A stretch of DNA of 9,055 nucleotides from an uncultured Oscillospiraceae bacterium (GCA_910587465.1 CAJUMS010000096.1:1-9055); one strand, 5' to 3'. Positions 1 to 5,845 are shown, counted from the stretch's first letter. Numbers and translations: made by a program. The notes: generated by a model from the sequence alone, not told the origin.

Positions 1-217
1 ACTCTGTTATTTTGGGCAGCGGATTTCTGCTGCTTTGTGCGGTGTTGCCTTAATTGAGGCGAGGGCGCACTGCGGTACGCTGAAAGCCGCTCAATTGGGT
101 TGTGTTTACCAAAACGACGGCAAGTGGATAAGCGGCGATTACTGGGTTTTCCGCGCACCCTGGCAGGCGTATGACTTGTTTCTGGAGCAGCTGAATATGA
201 GCCGCATAATTGAGTAA
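1..217 (+). CDS. C-terminal part of an unrecognised protein
   Basis: The reading frame is open from the window edge (codons in phase with position 2) to the TAA at 215-217, so the start lies upstream of the window. I do not recognise the protein. The visible end reads LIEARAHCGTL, then YQNDGKWISGDYWVF, then RAPWQAYDLFLEQL, rich in aromatic residues and with no membrane segment near the end. Codon choice (AAC GAC GGC AAG, CGC, CTG) matches the neighbouring core genes, which is the main reason to believe it. A competing frame gives a short hydrophobic tail ending at 51, so the frame assignment is not certain. Confidence 0.45.
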   Translation, partial: LCYFGQRISAALCGVALIEARAHCGTLKAAQLGCVYQNDGKWISGDYWVFRAPWQAYDLFLEQLNMSRIIE

Positions 218-228
218 TATTACCCAAT

Positions 229-253
229 CTTTTTGAATAAAATATTCAAAAAG
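229..253 (+). repeat. Perfect 11-bp inverted repeat abutting the ribosome binding site of the SpoIIP-like gene
   Basis: CTTTTTGAATA (229-239) and TATTCAAAAAG (243-253) are perfect inverse complements around an AAA loop. The right arm runs into the Shine-Dalgarno AAGGAG (251-256), sharing its first three bases. An RNA hairpin here could partly hide the ribosome binding site. It could also be a dyad operator. There is no T-run after the stem, so it is unlikely to be a terminator for the gene ending at 217. Confidence 0.6.
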
Positions 254-264
254 GAGTGAAAATC

Positions 265-1476
265 ATGGGAAAGATCAAATCCGTTCTGATAGGCGCGGCG
301 GCGCTTTGCTGTCCGTTTCTGGCGGGGACAAGCTCCGCGGTCGGAGATGCTGTGCGCTCGGCGGCTTATTATTCCACAGGAGCTTTCACGTCTGTCGACG
401 TAGGGAATATTCACGGGGATAACGCTAATAAAGGCGACACGTCCGAGGATAATTCGGGGGGCACTGTCTCCAAGCCCGTAATCACATCAACAAGTACCGG
501 CAACTCGTCGATTATTAGTTCTCCGCTCACCTCAACAGTCACGGGAAGTGCGGAAAATCAGCCGCCCGCGGTCTCGGACGAGCCTGTCATTGACGAGCCG
601 CCTCAAAAGCTCGGCAAGGTGATAACGCTCAATCGTCCCGAAAGCACTGACGACACGGACTACTCGGCGTTCACGGACAACGACGGCAAGATATACCGTT
701 ATAATTTCGGGAAGTCTAAGTCGACCGAGTACATAACGCTCAGCAGCGGCGCGCAGGTGCGAAACTGCACGGAAATGACAAACGCTGAGCTTTCCGAGGC
801 GGCAAAGAACATACCGTCGTTCGGTGAGCTTGACAGCGAACAGCCCTCGGTGCTCATCTATCACACTCATACAAGCGAGAGCTTTTTGCCGTACGGGGAC
901 AGCTTTGACGCGGATTATCCGCTGCGCTCGGGCGACCCCGCAAAGAATATGACGGCGGTAGGCGACGCTATCTGCGATAGCCTTTCAAAACGCGGTATCG
1001 GCGTTGTTCACGACTGCATGGTGTATGATTCGCCTATGTTTACGGGGGCGTATTACCGTTCGGCGGATGGTATGCTGGAAATTCTCGAAAGGTATCCGAG
1101 CATCAAGATCGTCCTAGATATTCACCGCGATGGTATTACCAACGCGGACGGCTCGCTGGACGCTCCCGTCGCCGAAATAGACGGCAAAAATGCCGCACAG
1201 TTTATGATAATCTCAGGCTGCGACGACGGTGAAATGGATATGCCCGACTATATGGAAAATTTCAAGCTCGCGTGTCTGCTCCAGAACTGTGCGGAGGAGG
1301 CGTATCCCGATCTGGCGCGGGCGGTACTGTTCGACTATCGTAACTACAATCAGAGCCTGTCAACGGGTGCACTGCTGATAGAGGTCGGCAGTCACGGCAA
1401 CTCGCTTGACGAGGCTTTGTACACGGGTGAGCTGCTCGGAAATGTCATCGCGGACGCTCTTGAACGCGGAGAATAA
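265..1476 (+). CDS. spoIIP: Stage II sporulation protein P-like peptidoglycan hydrolase
   Basis: The protein has 403 aa, close to the usual SpoIIP length of about 400. In the family, SpoIIP is a membrane-anchored amidase/endopeptidase that works with SpoIID and SpoIIM to thin septal peptidoglycan during engulfment. Residues 4-22 form a hydrophobic anchor or signal after a short basic start. Residues about 35-120 are a Ser/Thr/Pro/Asp-rich linker. The catalytic domain follows, with three histidine/acid motifs: HTHTSE at 200-205, VLDIHRD at 283-289 and EVGSHGN at 373-379. These are the expected zinc-coordinating and catalytic motifs, and all three are intact. ATG 265 is preferred over GTG 256 because AAGGAG at 251-256 sits 8 nt before it. 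A perfect inverted repeat abuts that site. The gene stands alone; no spoIID or gpr is visible. Confidence 0.88.
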   Translation: MGKIKSVLIGAAALCCPFLAGTSSAVGDAVRSAAYYSTGAFTSVDVGNIHGDNANKGDTSEDNSGGTVSKPVITSTSTGNSSIISSPLTSTVTGSAENQPPAVSDEPVIDEPPQKLGKVITLNRPESTDDTDYSAFTDNDGKIYRYNFGKSKSTEYITLSSGAQVRNCTEMTNAELSEAAKNIPSFGELDSEQPSVLIYHTHTSESFLPYGDSFDADYPLRSGDPAKNMTAVGDAICDSLSKRGIGVVHDCMVYDSPMFTGAYYRSADGMLEILERYPSIKIVLDIHRDGITNADGSLDAPVAEIDGKNAAQFMIISGCDDGEMDMPDYMENFKLACLLQNCAEEAYPDLARAVLFDYRNYNQSLSTGALLIEVGSHGNSLDEALYTGELLGNVIADALERGE

Positions 1477-1537
1477 AACGGCATTTTGCCTTGGTATTTT
1501 AGCAACAGATATCTTGATGTTGCAAAGGAAACTTCAT

Positions 1538-1630
1538 ATGGACGGAGGTATATTAAGGGAGAAATGCGTTGATGTTCCGAACGAAGAAGAGTTAGATACC
1601 AAAAAGGCTGAGCTGCACGAAACGCTGTAA
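1538..1630 (+). CDS. Possible 30-codon small protein after the SpoIIP-like gene
   Basis: An ORF of 30 codons starts at ATG 1538, with AAAGGAA at 1524-1530 as a plausible Shine-Dalgarno 7 nt upstream, and stops at TAA 1628-1630. The product is short and charged, with a Lys/Glu-rich helical end (EEELDTKKAELHETL). It resembles no family I can name with confidence. A Spo0E-like phosphatase peptide was considered, but the SQELD motif is absent. It could equally be the tail of a decayed gene. Confidence 0.28.
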   Translation: MDGGILREKCVDVPNEEELDTKKAELHETL

Positions 1631-1651
1631 CACGGCATATGTTCCGAACGA
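1572..1651. repeat. 13-bp direct repeat ATGTTCCGAACGA, two copies
   Basis: ATGTTCCGAACGA occurs at 1572-1584 and again at 1639-1651. The core GTTC-C-GAAC is itself a small dyad. The second copy lies in the non-coding spacer just past the possible small ORF. Two such copies within 80 bp could be a binding site pair or a trace of local duplication. No function is evident. Confidence 0.4.
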
Positions 1652-1697
1652 TACATAATGCTCATGATAACATTTTGCGGCATACTTGACCTTATAA

Positions 1698-1723
1698 AAG
1701 GCGGTGCATGAAAACACCGCCTT
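1698..1723 (-). terminator. Rho-independent terminator between convergent genes
   Basis: AAGGCGGTG (1698-1706) pairs perfectly with CACCGCCTT (1715-1723) around an 8-nt loop. Read on the minus strand, the stem is followed by TTTT then ATAAG, so it best serves the minus-strand gene ending at 1755. On the plus strand it is followed only by a broken T-rich stretch (TTATCTTCTTG), so it may also act on the spoIIP transcript as a bidirectional terminator. Confidence 0.75.
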
Positions 1724-1754
1724 ATCTTCTTGATTCTTGCCGACTGAGGTTTTG

Positions 1755-3233
1755 TTATCCTTTGTTCTGCGGCTTCTGTCTCGCTGCCGCCTTGCGTATC
1801 AGCTCGAACGGCAGATCCTCCGTACTTATTTCGTGACGGAATCTCGGGAATAAGAATTTGTATTTTATTATCCCGTAGTTTGTTGTGATCTCTACATTAT
1901 AGCCGTTATCAAACCACAAAAATTTCAGCTTAGAATAGGACACTCCGGCGACCTCGCTATAGAAGATATGCTCCTCGGGCATATTTTTCGCCGTGACGAC
2001 GAACTCTCTGCCGTTGGCCTTGTAGCTGTATTCCCTTCCCTGCCGTATGCACTTGATAATGACTATGGATATCACAAACGAAAGTATCGCGGAGACCACC
2101 ATTACGACTGCCGAAATATCGCCGAAAAAAAGATTGACAAAGCCCAATGGCAGCAGAATTGCTGCATACAGCGCCCAAAGCAGCAGAGGCACGGAGATTA
2201 CCCAAAGCCATACGGTCTGATTTTTGGGCAGCGCCACATGAAACGTTCCGCGTCCTATTACATCGTTGAACGAGACCTCTCTGCCCTCCTCGTTGATGTA
2301 CGTTTCGGCAGGCGCGAGCACCTTGCCGTTCTTGCCAAGAGTCGGCATATCCGCAGCGTAACCGCCAACCGATGGGGACACCTTTTCCATTACCTTTGAA
2401 ATATCGCAGTCGCCCTCTATGCCCTCGGGAATAACAGGAGCGTTGGACGCGCGGGCTTCCTGTTCGGCGCGGTAGGCTCTTACGGCGCGGGCGGTGTTGC
2501 GGTCATCCTTGGCAAGGCTTACGCCGGGCATTTCCGCATCCTTTCCCAAAAGCTCCGCCATTCGGTCGTAGACATCCTTTTTTCCCTCTTTAGCCTTGGC
2601 AATGTCCTCGGCGCCTATGGGACTGTTGTTTTCTCCTACGGCGTTCATATCCGCAAGCCTTGCGCGCTCGTTATACTCGGCATTGCGAATCATTTCGGCG
2701 CGCTCCCTGATAATGTAGAACGGAGTGTTCTTTTCGGACAGAAAGCCGTTGAACGTTATCGCGTAGCTCTCATCAGCGCCGTTTGCTCTTACAGTGACAT
2801 CATAGCCGCAGACCTTGCCGAAAGAGGTGCGCGGGATAAAATGAACGGTCTGTACCTCATTATAATAGATCGTATGGATATCGCCGCCTATCGTCAGCAC
2901 CATTTTTTCGTCGTTGGCGGTGTATTGGCATTTGTAGCCGCTTGTCACGGTACGTATGCTGAGTATGGCAATAAGTACGCATACCACGATGATTATCCCG
3001 ATAACAACAACTCCTATCAGCGCAAGCAGGAGCTCTCCGTTTGGCAGCGACGGGAGTATCTTCCGATAATATCCCATAACTATAAGTACGGCAATAGCAA
3101 TTACGCTTATTGCCGCGGCTATTATCAGCGCTGTTACGATGTGTGCGCCCTTGTACGGCGCTTTGAATTCGCCGCTTTCACTGAACCCGAAGCGACCTCG
3201 GTCGTTGGGATTTATATAATTTCTGCCTGTCAT
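1755..3233 (-). CDS. Membrane protein with duplicated two-helix plus PH-like module
   Basis: The product has 492 aa and an unknown function. Helices lie at about 31-55 and 67-93, followed by a beta-rich domain at 99-180. A charged soluble linker spans about 181-338. Two more helices at about 341-365 and 373-395 lead into a second beta-rich domain at 399-484. The two domains align with each other: YTANDEKMVLT with YKANGREFVVT, IYYNEV with IFYSEV, GYDVTVRANG with GYNVEITTNYG, and PFYIIRERA with PFELIRKAA. This looks like the bacterial PH-like (bPH, YcxB/PH-like) membrane type, whose role is poorly known; that assignment is by pattern, not by search. ATG 3233 has AAGGGAG (plus-strand 3242-3248) 8 nt upstream and a consensus promoter further up. 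It appears monocistronic. Confidence 0.8.
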   Translation of the reverse strand: MTGRNYINPNDRGRFGFSESGEFKAPYKGAHIVTALIIAAAISVIAIAVLIVMGYYRKILPSLPNGELLLALIGVVVIGIIIVVCVLIAILSIRTVTSGYKCQYTANDEKMVLTIGGDIHTIYYNEVQTVHFIPRTSFGKVCGYDVTVRANGADESYAITFNGFLSEKNTPFYIIRERAEMIRNAEYNERARLADMNAVGENNSPIGAEDIAKAKEGKKDVYDRMAELLGKDAEMPGVSLAKDDRNTARAVRAYRAEQEARASNAPVIPEGIEGDCDISKVMEKVSPSVGGYAADMPTLGKNGKVLAPAETYINEEGREVSFNDVIGRGTFHVALPKNQTVWLWVISVPLLLWALYAAILLPLGFVNLFFGDISAVVMVVSAILSFVISIVIIKCIRQGREYSYKANGREFVVTAKNMPEEHIFYSEVAGVSYSKLKFLWFDNGYNVEITTNYGIIKYKFLFPRFRHEISTEDLPFELIRKAAARQKPQNKG

Positions 3234-3348
3234 TCAGACAACTCCCTTCTTTCATTATATGACAAATCAGGATTCAGCCAAAGCAAACCCGCAGCTGCGC
3301 TAAACAATTATTTACATTATTGTCAAACATATTGATTTACCTATAGTA

Positions 3349-3377
3349 AGTATACCACACGTTTTTTTTGATGTCAA
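3349..3377 (-). promoter_or_regulatory. Sigma-A promoter of the minus-strand membrane protein
   Basis: Read on the minus strand, TTGACA (plus 3372-3377) and TATACT (plus 3349-3354) are separated by exactly 17 bp. This is a near-perfect vegetative promoter. It points at the gene starting at 3233 and leaves a leader of about 110 nt. A second TTGACA lies in that leader at plus 3321-3326 without a good -10 partner. Confidence 0.8.
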
Positions 3378-3430
3378 TATATTAACCAAAAATTTCTTTG
3401 CAAACGAATAAAAATTGTGTAATTTAGGCA

Positions 3431-3459
3431 TTGAATATATTCTACAAAAATAATATAAT
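3431..3459 (+). promoter_or_regulatory. Sigma-A promoter of the cation:proton antiporter
   Basis: TTGAAT (3431-3436) and a perfect TATAAT (3454-3459) are 17 bp apart. Transcription would start near 3466, giving a leader of about 27 nt before the TTG start at 3493. The promoter is back to back with the minus-strand promoter at 3349-3377, with 53 bp between the two -35 boxes. Confidence 0.78.
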
Positions 3460-3492
3460 AAGTTTGGTAAATAAGACGAGAGGTGTATTATT

Positions 3493-4734
3493 TTGGAAGC
3501 GTATGAGTGCTTTAAAGATCTGGCGATAATTATTATTGCCGCAAAGCTGCTTGGGCTGGCAGCTAAAAAATTGAAAGCGCCGCAGGTCGTCGGACAGATT
3601 GCAGCGGGACTGCTTATTGGTCCAAGTGTCCTGGGACTGGTGGGACAATCGGACTTTATTGTCATGCTTGCGGAGATAGGCGTGGTTTTGCTGATGTTCT
3701 CGGCGGGACTGGAGACTAATTTGAGGGAGCTTGTCAAATCGGGACCGATTGCGCTGTCTATTGCATGTGCGGGTGTATTCGTACCCATGGCGATGGGCTG
3801 GGCATTGTACGGATGCTTTTTCGGGTTCGCGCCGATAGGTTCGGACGAATTTTTCCGCGGCTTGTTCATAGGCACGATAATGACCGCAACTTCCGTCAGC
3901 ATAACCGTTCAGACGCTGCGCGAGTTGGGACACCTGAAAAGCAAGGTCGGAACTATCATAGTCTCGTCGGCAATCATAGATGACGTTATAGGCATTATCG
4001 TACTGACATTCGTAATCGGTTTCAAATCAGCCGACGCAAAGCCTCTGGACGTTGTGGTCAAGACGGCACTGTTTATCGCGTTCAGCTTTGTAGTGGGATT
4101 TTTGATATATCTGTTGTTCAAGCTTCTTGACAAGCGCTTTTTCCACCACCGCATGATACCTATCTTCGGACTGGCGCTGTGTTTCTTTATGGCGTACTGC
4201 GCAGAGAAGTTTTTCGGTATCGCTGACATCACGGGTGCATATGTGGCGGGAATAATCCTCTGCAACCTGCGCGACGCGGAATATATCGCAGGAAAAATGG
4301 ACATTTCGAGTTATATGCTGTTCGGCCCTGTGTTCTTCGCGTCAATAGGTCTGAAAACCAACTTTGATGGCTTCACGCTTAATCTGTTGTGGTTCTCGCT
4401 GGCGTTTGTAGCGGTGGCTATGGTGGCAAAGATCATAGGCTGCGGACTGGCTTCCAAGCTCTGGAGATTCAACACCAAGGACTCGCTTAAGGTCGGCGTA
4501 GGCATGATGACCCGTGGAGAGGTCGCGCTCATCGTCGCGCAGAAGGGGCTCGCTGTCGGAATGGTGTCGCCCGAGTATTTTACCTCGGTGATATTGCTGA
4601 TACTGTGCTCATCCGTCGTCTCGCCGATACTGCTGAAGCTGCTGTACAGAGGAGAAAATAAACCCGGACATATCCTGACAACAGGCGAAAAGATGGATAT
4701 TGACGAAACGGATGAAGTGTATGCAGAATATTAA
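3493..4734 (+). CDS. CPA2-family cation:proton (Na+/H+ or K+/H+) antiporter
   Basis: The product has 413 aa and is hydrophobic nearly throughout, with about a dozen membrane helices, as expected for the transporter core of the NapA/KefB-like CPA2 family. Such proteins exchange Na+ or K+ for protons across the cell membrane. Family hallmarks are an early GQIAAGLLIGPSVLG motif, a DD pair at 163-164 in SSAIIDDVIGI (the ion-binding aspartates), DITGAYVAGIIL, SIGLKTNF, and MMTRGEVALIVAQ at 338-350. The C-terminus is a short hydrophilic acidic tail; the TrkA-N/TrkA-C regulatory domains of Kef systems are absent. The start is TTG 3493, supported by AGAGGTG at 3479-3485, 7 nt upstream, and by a promoter just before it. 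The transported ion cannot be told from sequence. Confidence 0.9.
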   Translation: MEAYECFKDLAIIIIAAKLLGLAAKKLKAPQVVGQIAAGLLIGPSVLGLVGQSDFIVMLAEIGVVLLMFSAGLETNLRELVKSGPIALSIACAGVFVPMAMGWALYGCFFGFAPIGSDEFFRGLFIGTIMTATSVSITVQTLRELGHLKSKVGTIIVSSAIIDDVIGIIVLTFVIGFKSADAKPLDVVVKTALFIAFSFVVGFLIYLLFKLLDKRFFHHRMIPIFGLALCFFMAYCAEKFFGIADITGAYVAGIILCNLRDAEYIAGKMDISSYMLFGPVFFASIGLKTNFDGFTLNLLWFSLAFVAVAMVAKIIGCGLASKLWRFNTKDSLKVGVGMMTRGEVALIVAQKGLAVGMVSPEYFTSVILLILCSSVVSPILLKLLYRGENKPGHILTTGEKMDIDETDEVYAEY

Positions 4735-5023
4735 AGCGTATTCACAATAACCGAAATTGTGGCGGAGGCAGTTTGGTATAAACCCGAAACCTGCTGTGGT
4801 TCCCATTGTGCAAGCATTTCACTTTACCTTGTTACATTGCGTGTAGAATTATAATGCGGTTGATAAACTTTTTTTCGGCTGTAATATTCATAAGAAACAA
4901 GTACTTTCCGGTGGATTGGGCGTTATGAACTATTTCACCGACTTTTTGCTCATCTTCCCACTACTTTATTATCTACTATCTATTATAGTAAAAAACAACT
5001 GCAGAATTTTTTTGAAAAAGTAC
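4735..5023. other. Non-coding spacer between the antiporter and the tRNA-Pro repeat region
   Basis: I see no convincing gene here. A weak dyad CACAAT/ATTGTG (4743-4748, 4756-4761) follows the antiporter stop but has no T-run, so it is a poor terminator. TACTAT (4974-4979) and ATAGTA (4985-4990) form another small dyad. The palindrome AAGTACTT occurs at 4899-4906 and again at 5018-5025, where it overlaps the -35 box of the next promoter and might be an operator. Confidence 0.4.
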
Positions 5024-5052
5024 TTGATTTTTTATGAATATTGTGATATAAT
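5024..5052 (+). promoter_or_regulatory. Sigma-A promoter upstream of the tRNA-Pro repeat array
   Basis: TTGATT (5024-5029) and a perfect TATAAT (5047-5052) are 17 bp apart. Transcription would start near 5059 and run through all three repeat units to the tRNA and its terminator at 5783. No protein gene follows before the tRNA, so the transcript would be non-coding RNA. Confidence 0.7.
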
Positions 5053-5171
5053 AGATAAGTGCTAAAGTGAAAGCGGTAGTTGATAGTGTTTTTCATATTT
5101 CAGACTTTGTTGCATTTTAACAGAGCACTGTTATCTGTAAAGCTTCGTTAATCTGTTTATTGCATATTGCT

Positions 5172-5357
5172 TTTGACACTACACTGTCACGGCGTTTTCG
5201 GTAACTTAAAATCTCGGTCAAAGTTCCGTTTGACTACATATTTGACCACTTGGGGGAAAAATCCATATTTCGAGGCGTGGCTCAGCTTGGTAGAGCGCTG
5301 CGTTCGGGAGCATAGAACCGTTGGAGCGCGTTGCAGAGCCGTTTGCGGCACATTGCC
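5172..5357 (+). repeat. Tandem repeat unit 1 (186 bp) of the tRNA-Pro cassette
   Basis: The unit begins TTTGACACTACA and contains a decayed promoter (CTGTCA, 17 bp, TAAAAT), the inverted repeat GTCAAA/TTTGAC, the direct repeat TTTGACTAC/TTTGACCAC, a 39-nt tRNA-Pro 5' half and a 48-nt tail ending CACATTGCC. Its first 80 bases differ from unit 3 at about six positions. The tail contains TTGCAGAGCCGTTT, 13 of 14 bases matching the right arm of the true tRNA terminator, which suggests descent from a complete promoter-tRNA-terminator cassette. Confidence 0.85.
5271..5309 (+). pseudogene. Truncated tRNA-Pro copy 1 (5' half only)
   Basis: These 39 nt are identical to the first 39 nt of the intact tRNA-Pro at 5655-5693: acceptor 5' strand, D-arm, anticodon stem 5' strand and the whole anticodon loop with CGG. 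Identity ends at the last base of the loop. The anticodon stem 3' strand, T-arm, acceptor 3' strand and CCA are missing, so no tRNA can form from this copy. Confidence 0.88.
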
Positions 5358-5555
5358 TTTGACACTACACCGTTACAGTGTTTTCGGTAATTTAAAATTT
5401 CTGTCAAAAATCCTTTTGACCACATGTTTGACCACTTACACCAAATTTGTGGTTAAAAAATCCATAATCGAGACGTGGCTCAGTTTGGTAGAGCGCCGCG
5501 TTCGGGAGCATAGAACCGTCGGAGTGCGTTATAGAGCTGTTTGTGGCACATTGCC
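5358..5555 (+). repeat. Tandem repeat unit 2 (198 bp) of the tRNA-Pro cassette
   Basis: The unit has the same order of parts as unit 1, with a 12-nt longer segment before the tRNA half (ACACCAAATTTGTGGTTAAA region). The promoter is more decayed (CCGTTA, 17 bp, TAAAAT). Inverted repeat GTCAAAA/TTTTGAC and two TTTGACCAC copies (5415-5423, 5427-5435) are present. Its 48-nt tail differs from the unit 1 tail at six positions, all transitions. Confidence 0.85.
5469..5507 (+). pseudogene. Truncated tRNA-Pro copy 2 (5' half only)
   Basis: This 39-nt copy of the tRNA-Pro 5' half has three substitutions relative to the intact gene, all transitions: one in the acceptor strand, one in the D-loop and one in the anticodon stem. 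It ends at the same base as copy 1, the 3' edge of the anticodon loop, and runs into the same tail. It cannot form a tRNA. Confidence 0.87.
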
Positions 5556-5567
5556 TTTGACACTACA

Positions 5568-5596
5568 TTGTCACGGCGTTTTCGGTAACTTAAAAT
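5568..5596 (+). promoter_or_regulatory. Likely local promoter of the intact tRNA-Pro
   Basis: TTGTCA (5568-5573) and TAAAAT (5591-5596) are 17 bp apart, each one base from consensus. Transcription would begin near 5603, about 50 nt before the tRNA and inside the GGTCAAAA/TTTTGACC dyad. The equivalent -35 is CTGTCA in unit 1 and CCGTTA in unit 2, fitting loss of function in the truncated copies. Confidence 0.5.
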
Positions 5597-5654
5597 CTCG
5601 GTCAAAAATCCTTTTGACCACATGTTTGACCACTTCGGTGGAAAATCCATATTT

Positions 5655-5731
5655 CGAGGCGTGGCTCAGCTTGGTAGAGCGCTGCGTTCGGGACGCAGAG
5701 GTCGTGGGTTCAAATCCCGTCGCCTCGACCA
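5655..5731 (+). tRNA. tRNA-Pro(CGG)
   Basis: This 77-nt tRNA folds cleanly. The acceptor strands are CGAGGCG and CGCCTCG. The D-arm has GGCTCAG...GGTAGAGC, the anticodon stem is CTGCG/CGCAG around the loop TTCGGGA (anticodon CGG at 5689-5691), and the T-arm is GTGGG-TTCAAAT-CCC. The discriminator is A and the CCA is encoded (5729-5731). It decodes CCG proline codons. It is the only complete copy in a tandem set of three and directly precedes an AT-rich defence island, so it is a plausible integration hotspot. Confidence 0.97.
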
Positions 5732-5734
5732 CAC

Positions 5735-5783
5735 AAACCGCTTTGTTAAGCCAATCGAGGCTTGCAGAGCGGTTTCATTTTTT
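5735..5783 (+). terminator. Rho-independent terminator of tRNA-Pro
   Basis: AAACCGCT (5735-5742) pairs with AGCGGTTT (5768-5775), and an inner stem AAGCC/GGCTT (5748-5752, 5759-5763) caps it. A run of six T follows at 5778-5783. This is a strong intrinsic terminator starting three bases after the encoded CCA. Confidence 0.85.
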
Positions 5784-5815
5784 ATATATGCTGTAACATT
5801 TTGTTACCTCATCTT

Positions 5816-5840
5816 CAAAGCTACCGTTTTGGTAGTTTTG
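5816..5840. repeat. 10-bp hairpin downstream of the tRNA
   Basis: CAAAGCTACC (5816-5825) pairs with GGTAGTTTTG (5831-5840) with one G-U pair around a GTTTT loop. A smaller stem GTAAC/GTTAC lies just upstream at 5793-5807. Neither is followed by a T-run on the plus strand. They are part of a hairpin-dense stretch between the tRNA and the ABC-3C operon. Confidence 0.45.
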
Positions 5841-5845
5841 AGGGG

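Larger units (their letters stand above)
5556..5783 (+). repeat. Tandem repeat unit 3, the complete promoter-tRNA-terminator cassette
   Basis: The shared block runs from TTTGACACTACA at 5556 to the anticodon loop at 5693. After that this unit carries the true tRNA 3' half and terminator instead of the 48-nt tail. It has the cleanest promoter of the three units, the perfect hairpin GGTCAAAA-ATCC-TTTTGACC at 5600-5619, TTTGACCAC at 5613-5621 and 5625-5633, and a small CCAC-TTCG-GTGG hairpin just before the tRNA. Confidence 0.8.

Noticed and set aside
1..51. A hydrophobic tail ending at 51 in another frame
   Set aside because: It could be the end of a membrane protein, but the frame continuing to 217 has longer open coding with host-like codons. 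The short stretch cannot decide it.
1968..2399. A 143-codon plus-strand frame, and similar plus-strand frames at 2841-3335
   Set aside because: They are antisense to the well-supported membrane protein gene, with odd His/Arg/Tyr-rich composition and no motif.
4743..4761. Terminator for the antiporter gene
   Set aside because: The CACAAT/ATTGTG stem is short and AT-rich and has no T-run after it.
5167..5796. A 209-codon open frame across the whole repeat array
   Set aside because: It runs straight through the intact tRNA-Pro. It stays open because the unit lengths, 186 and 198 bp, are both multiples of three. Changes between units are not biased to silent positions, and it starts at a TTG with no ribosome binding site.
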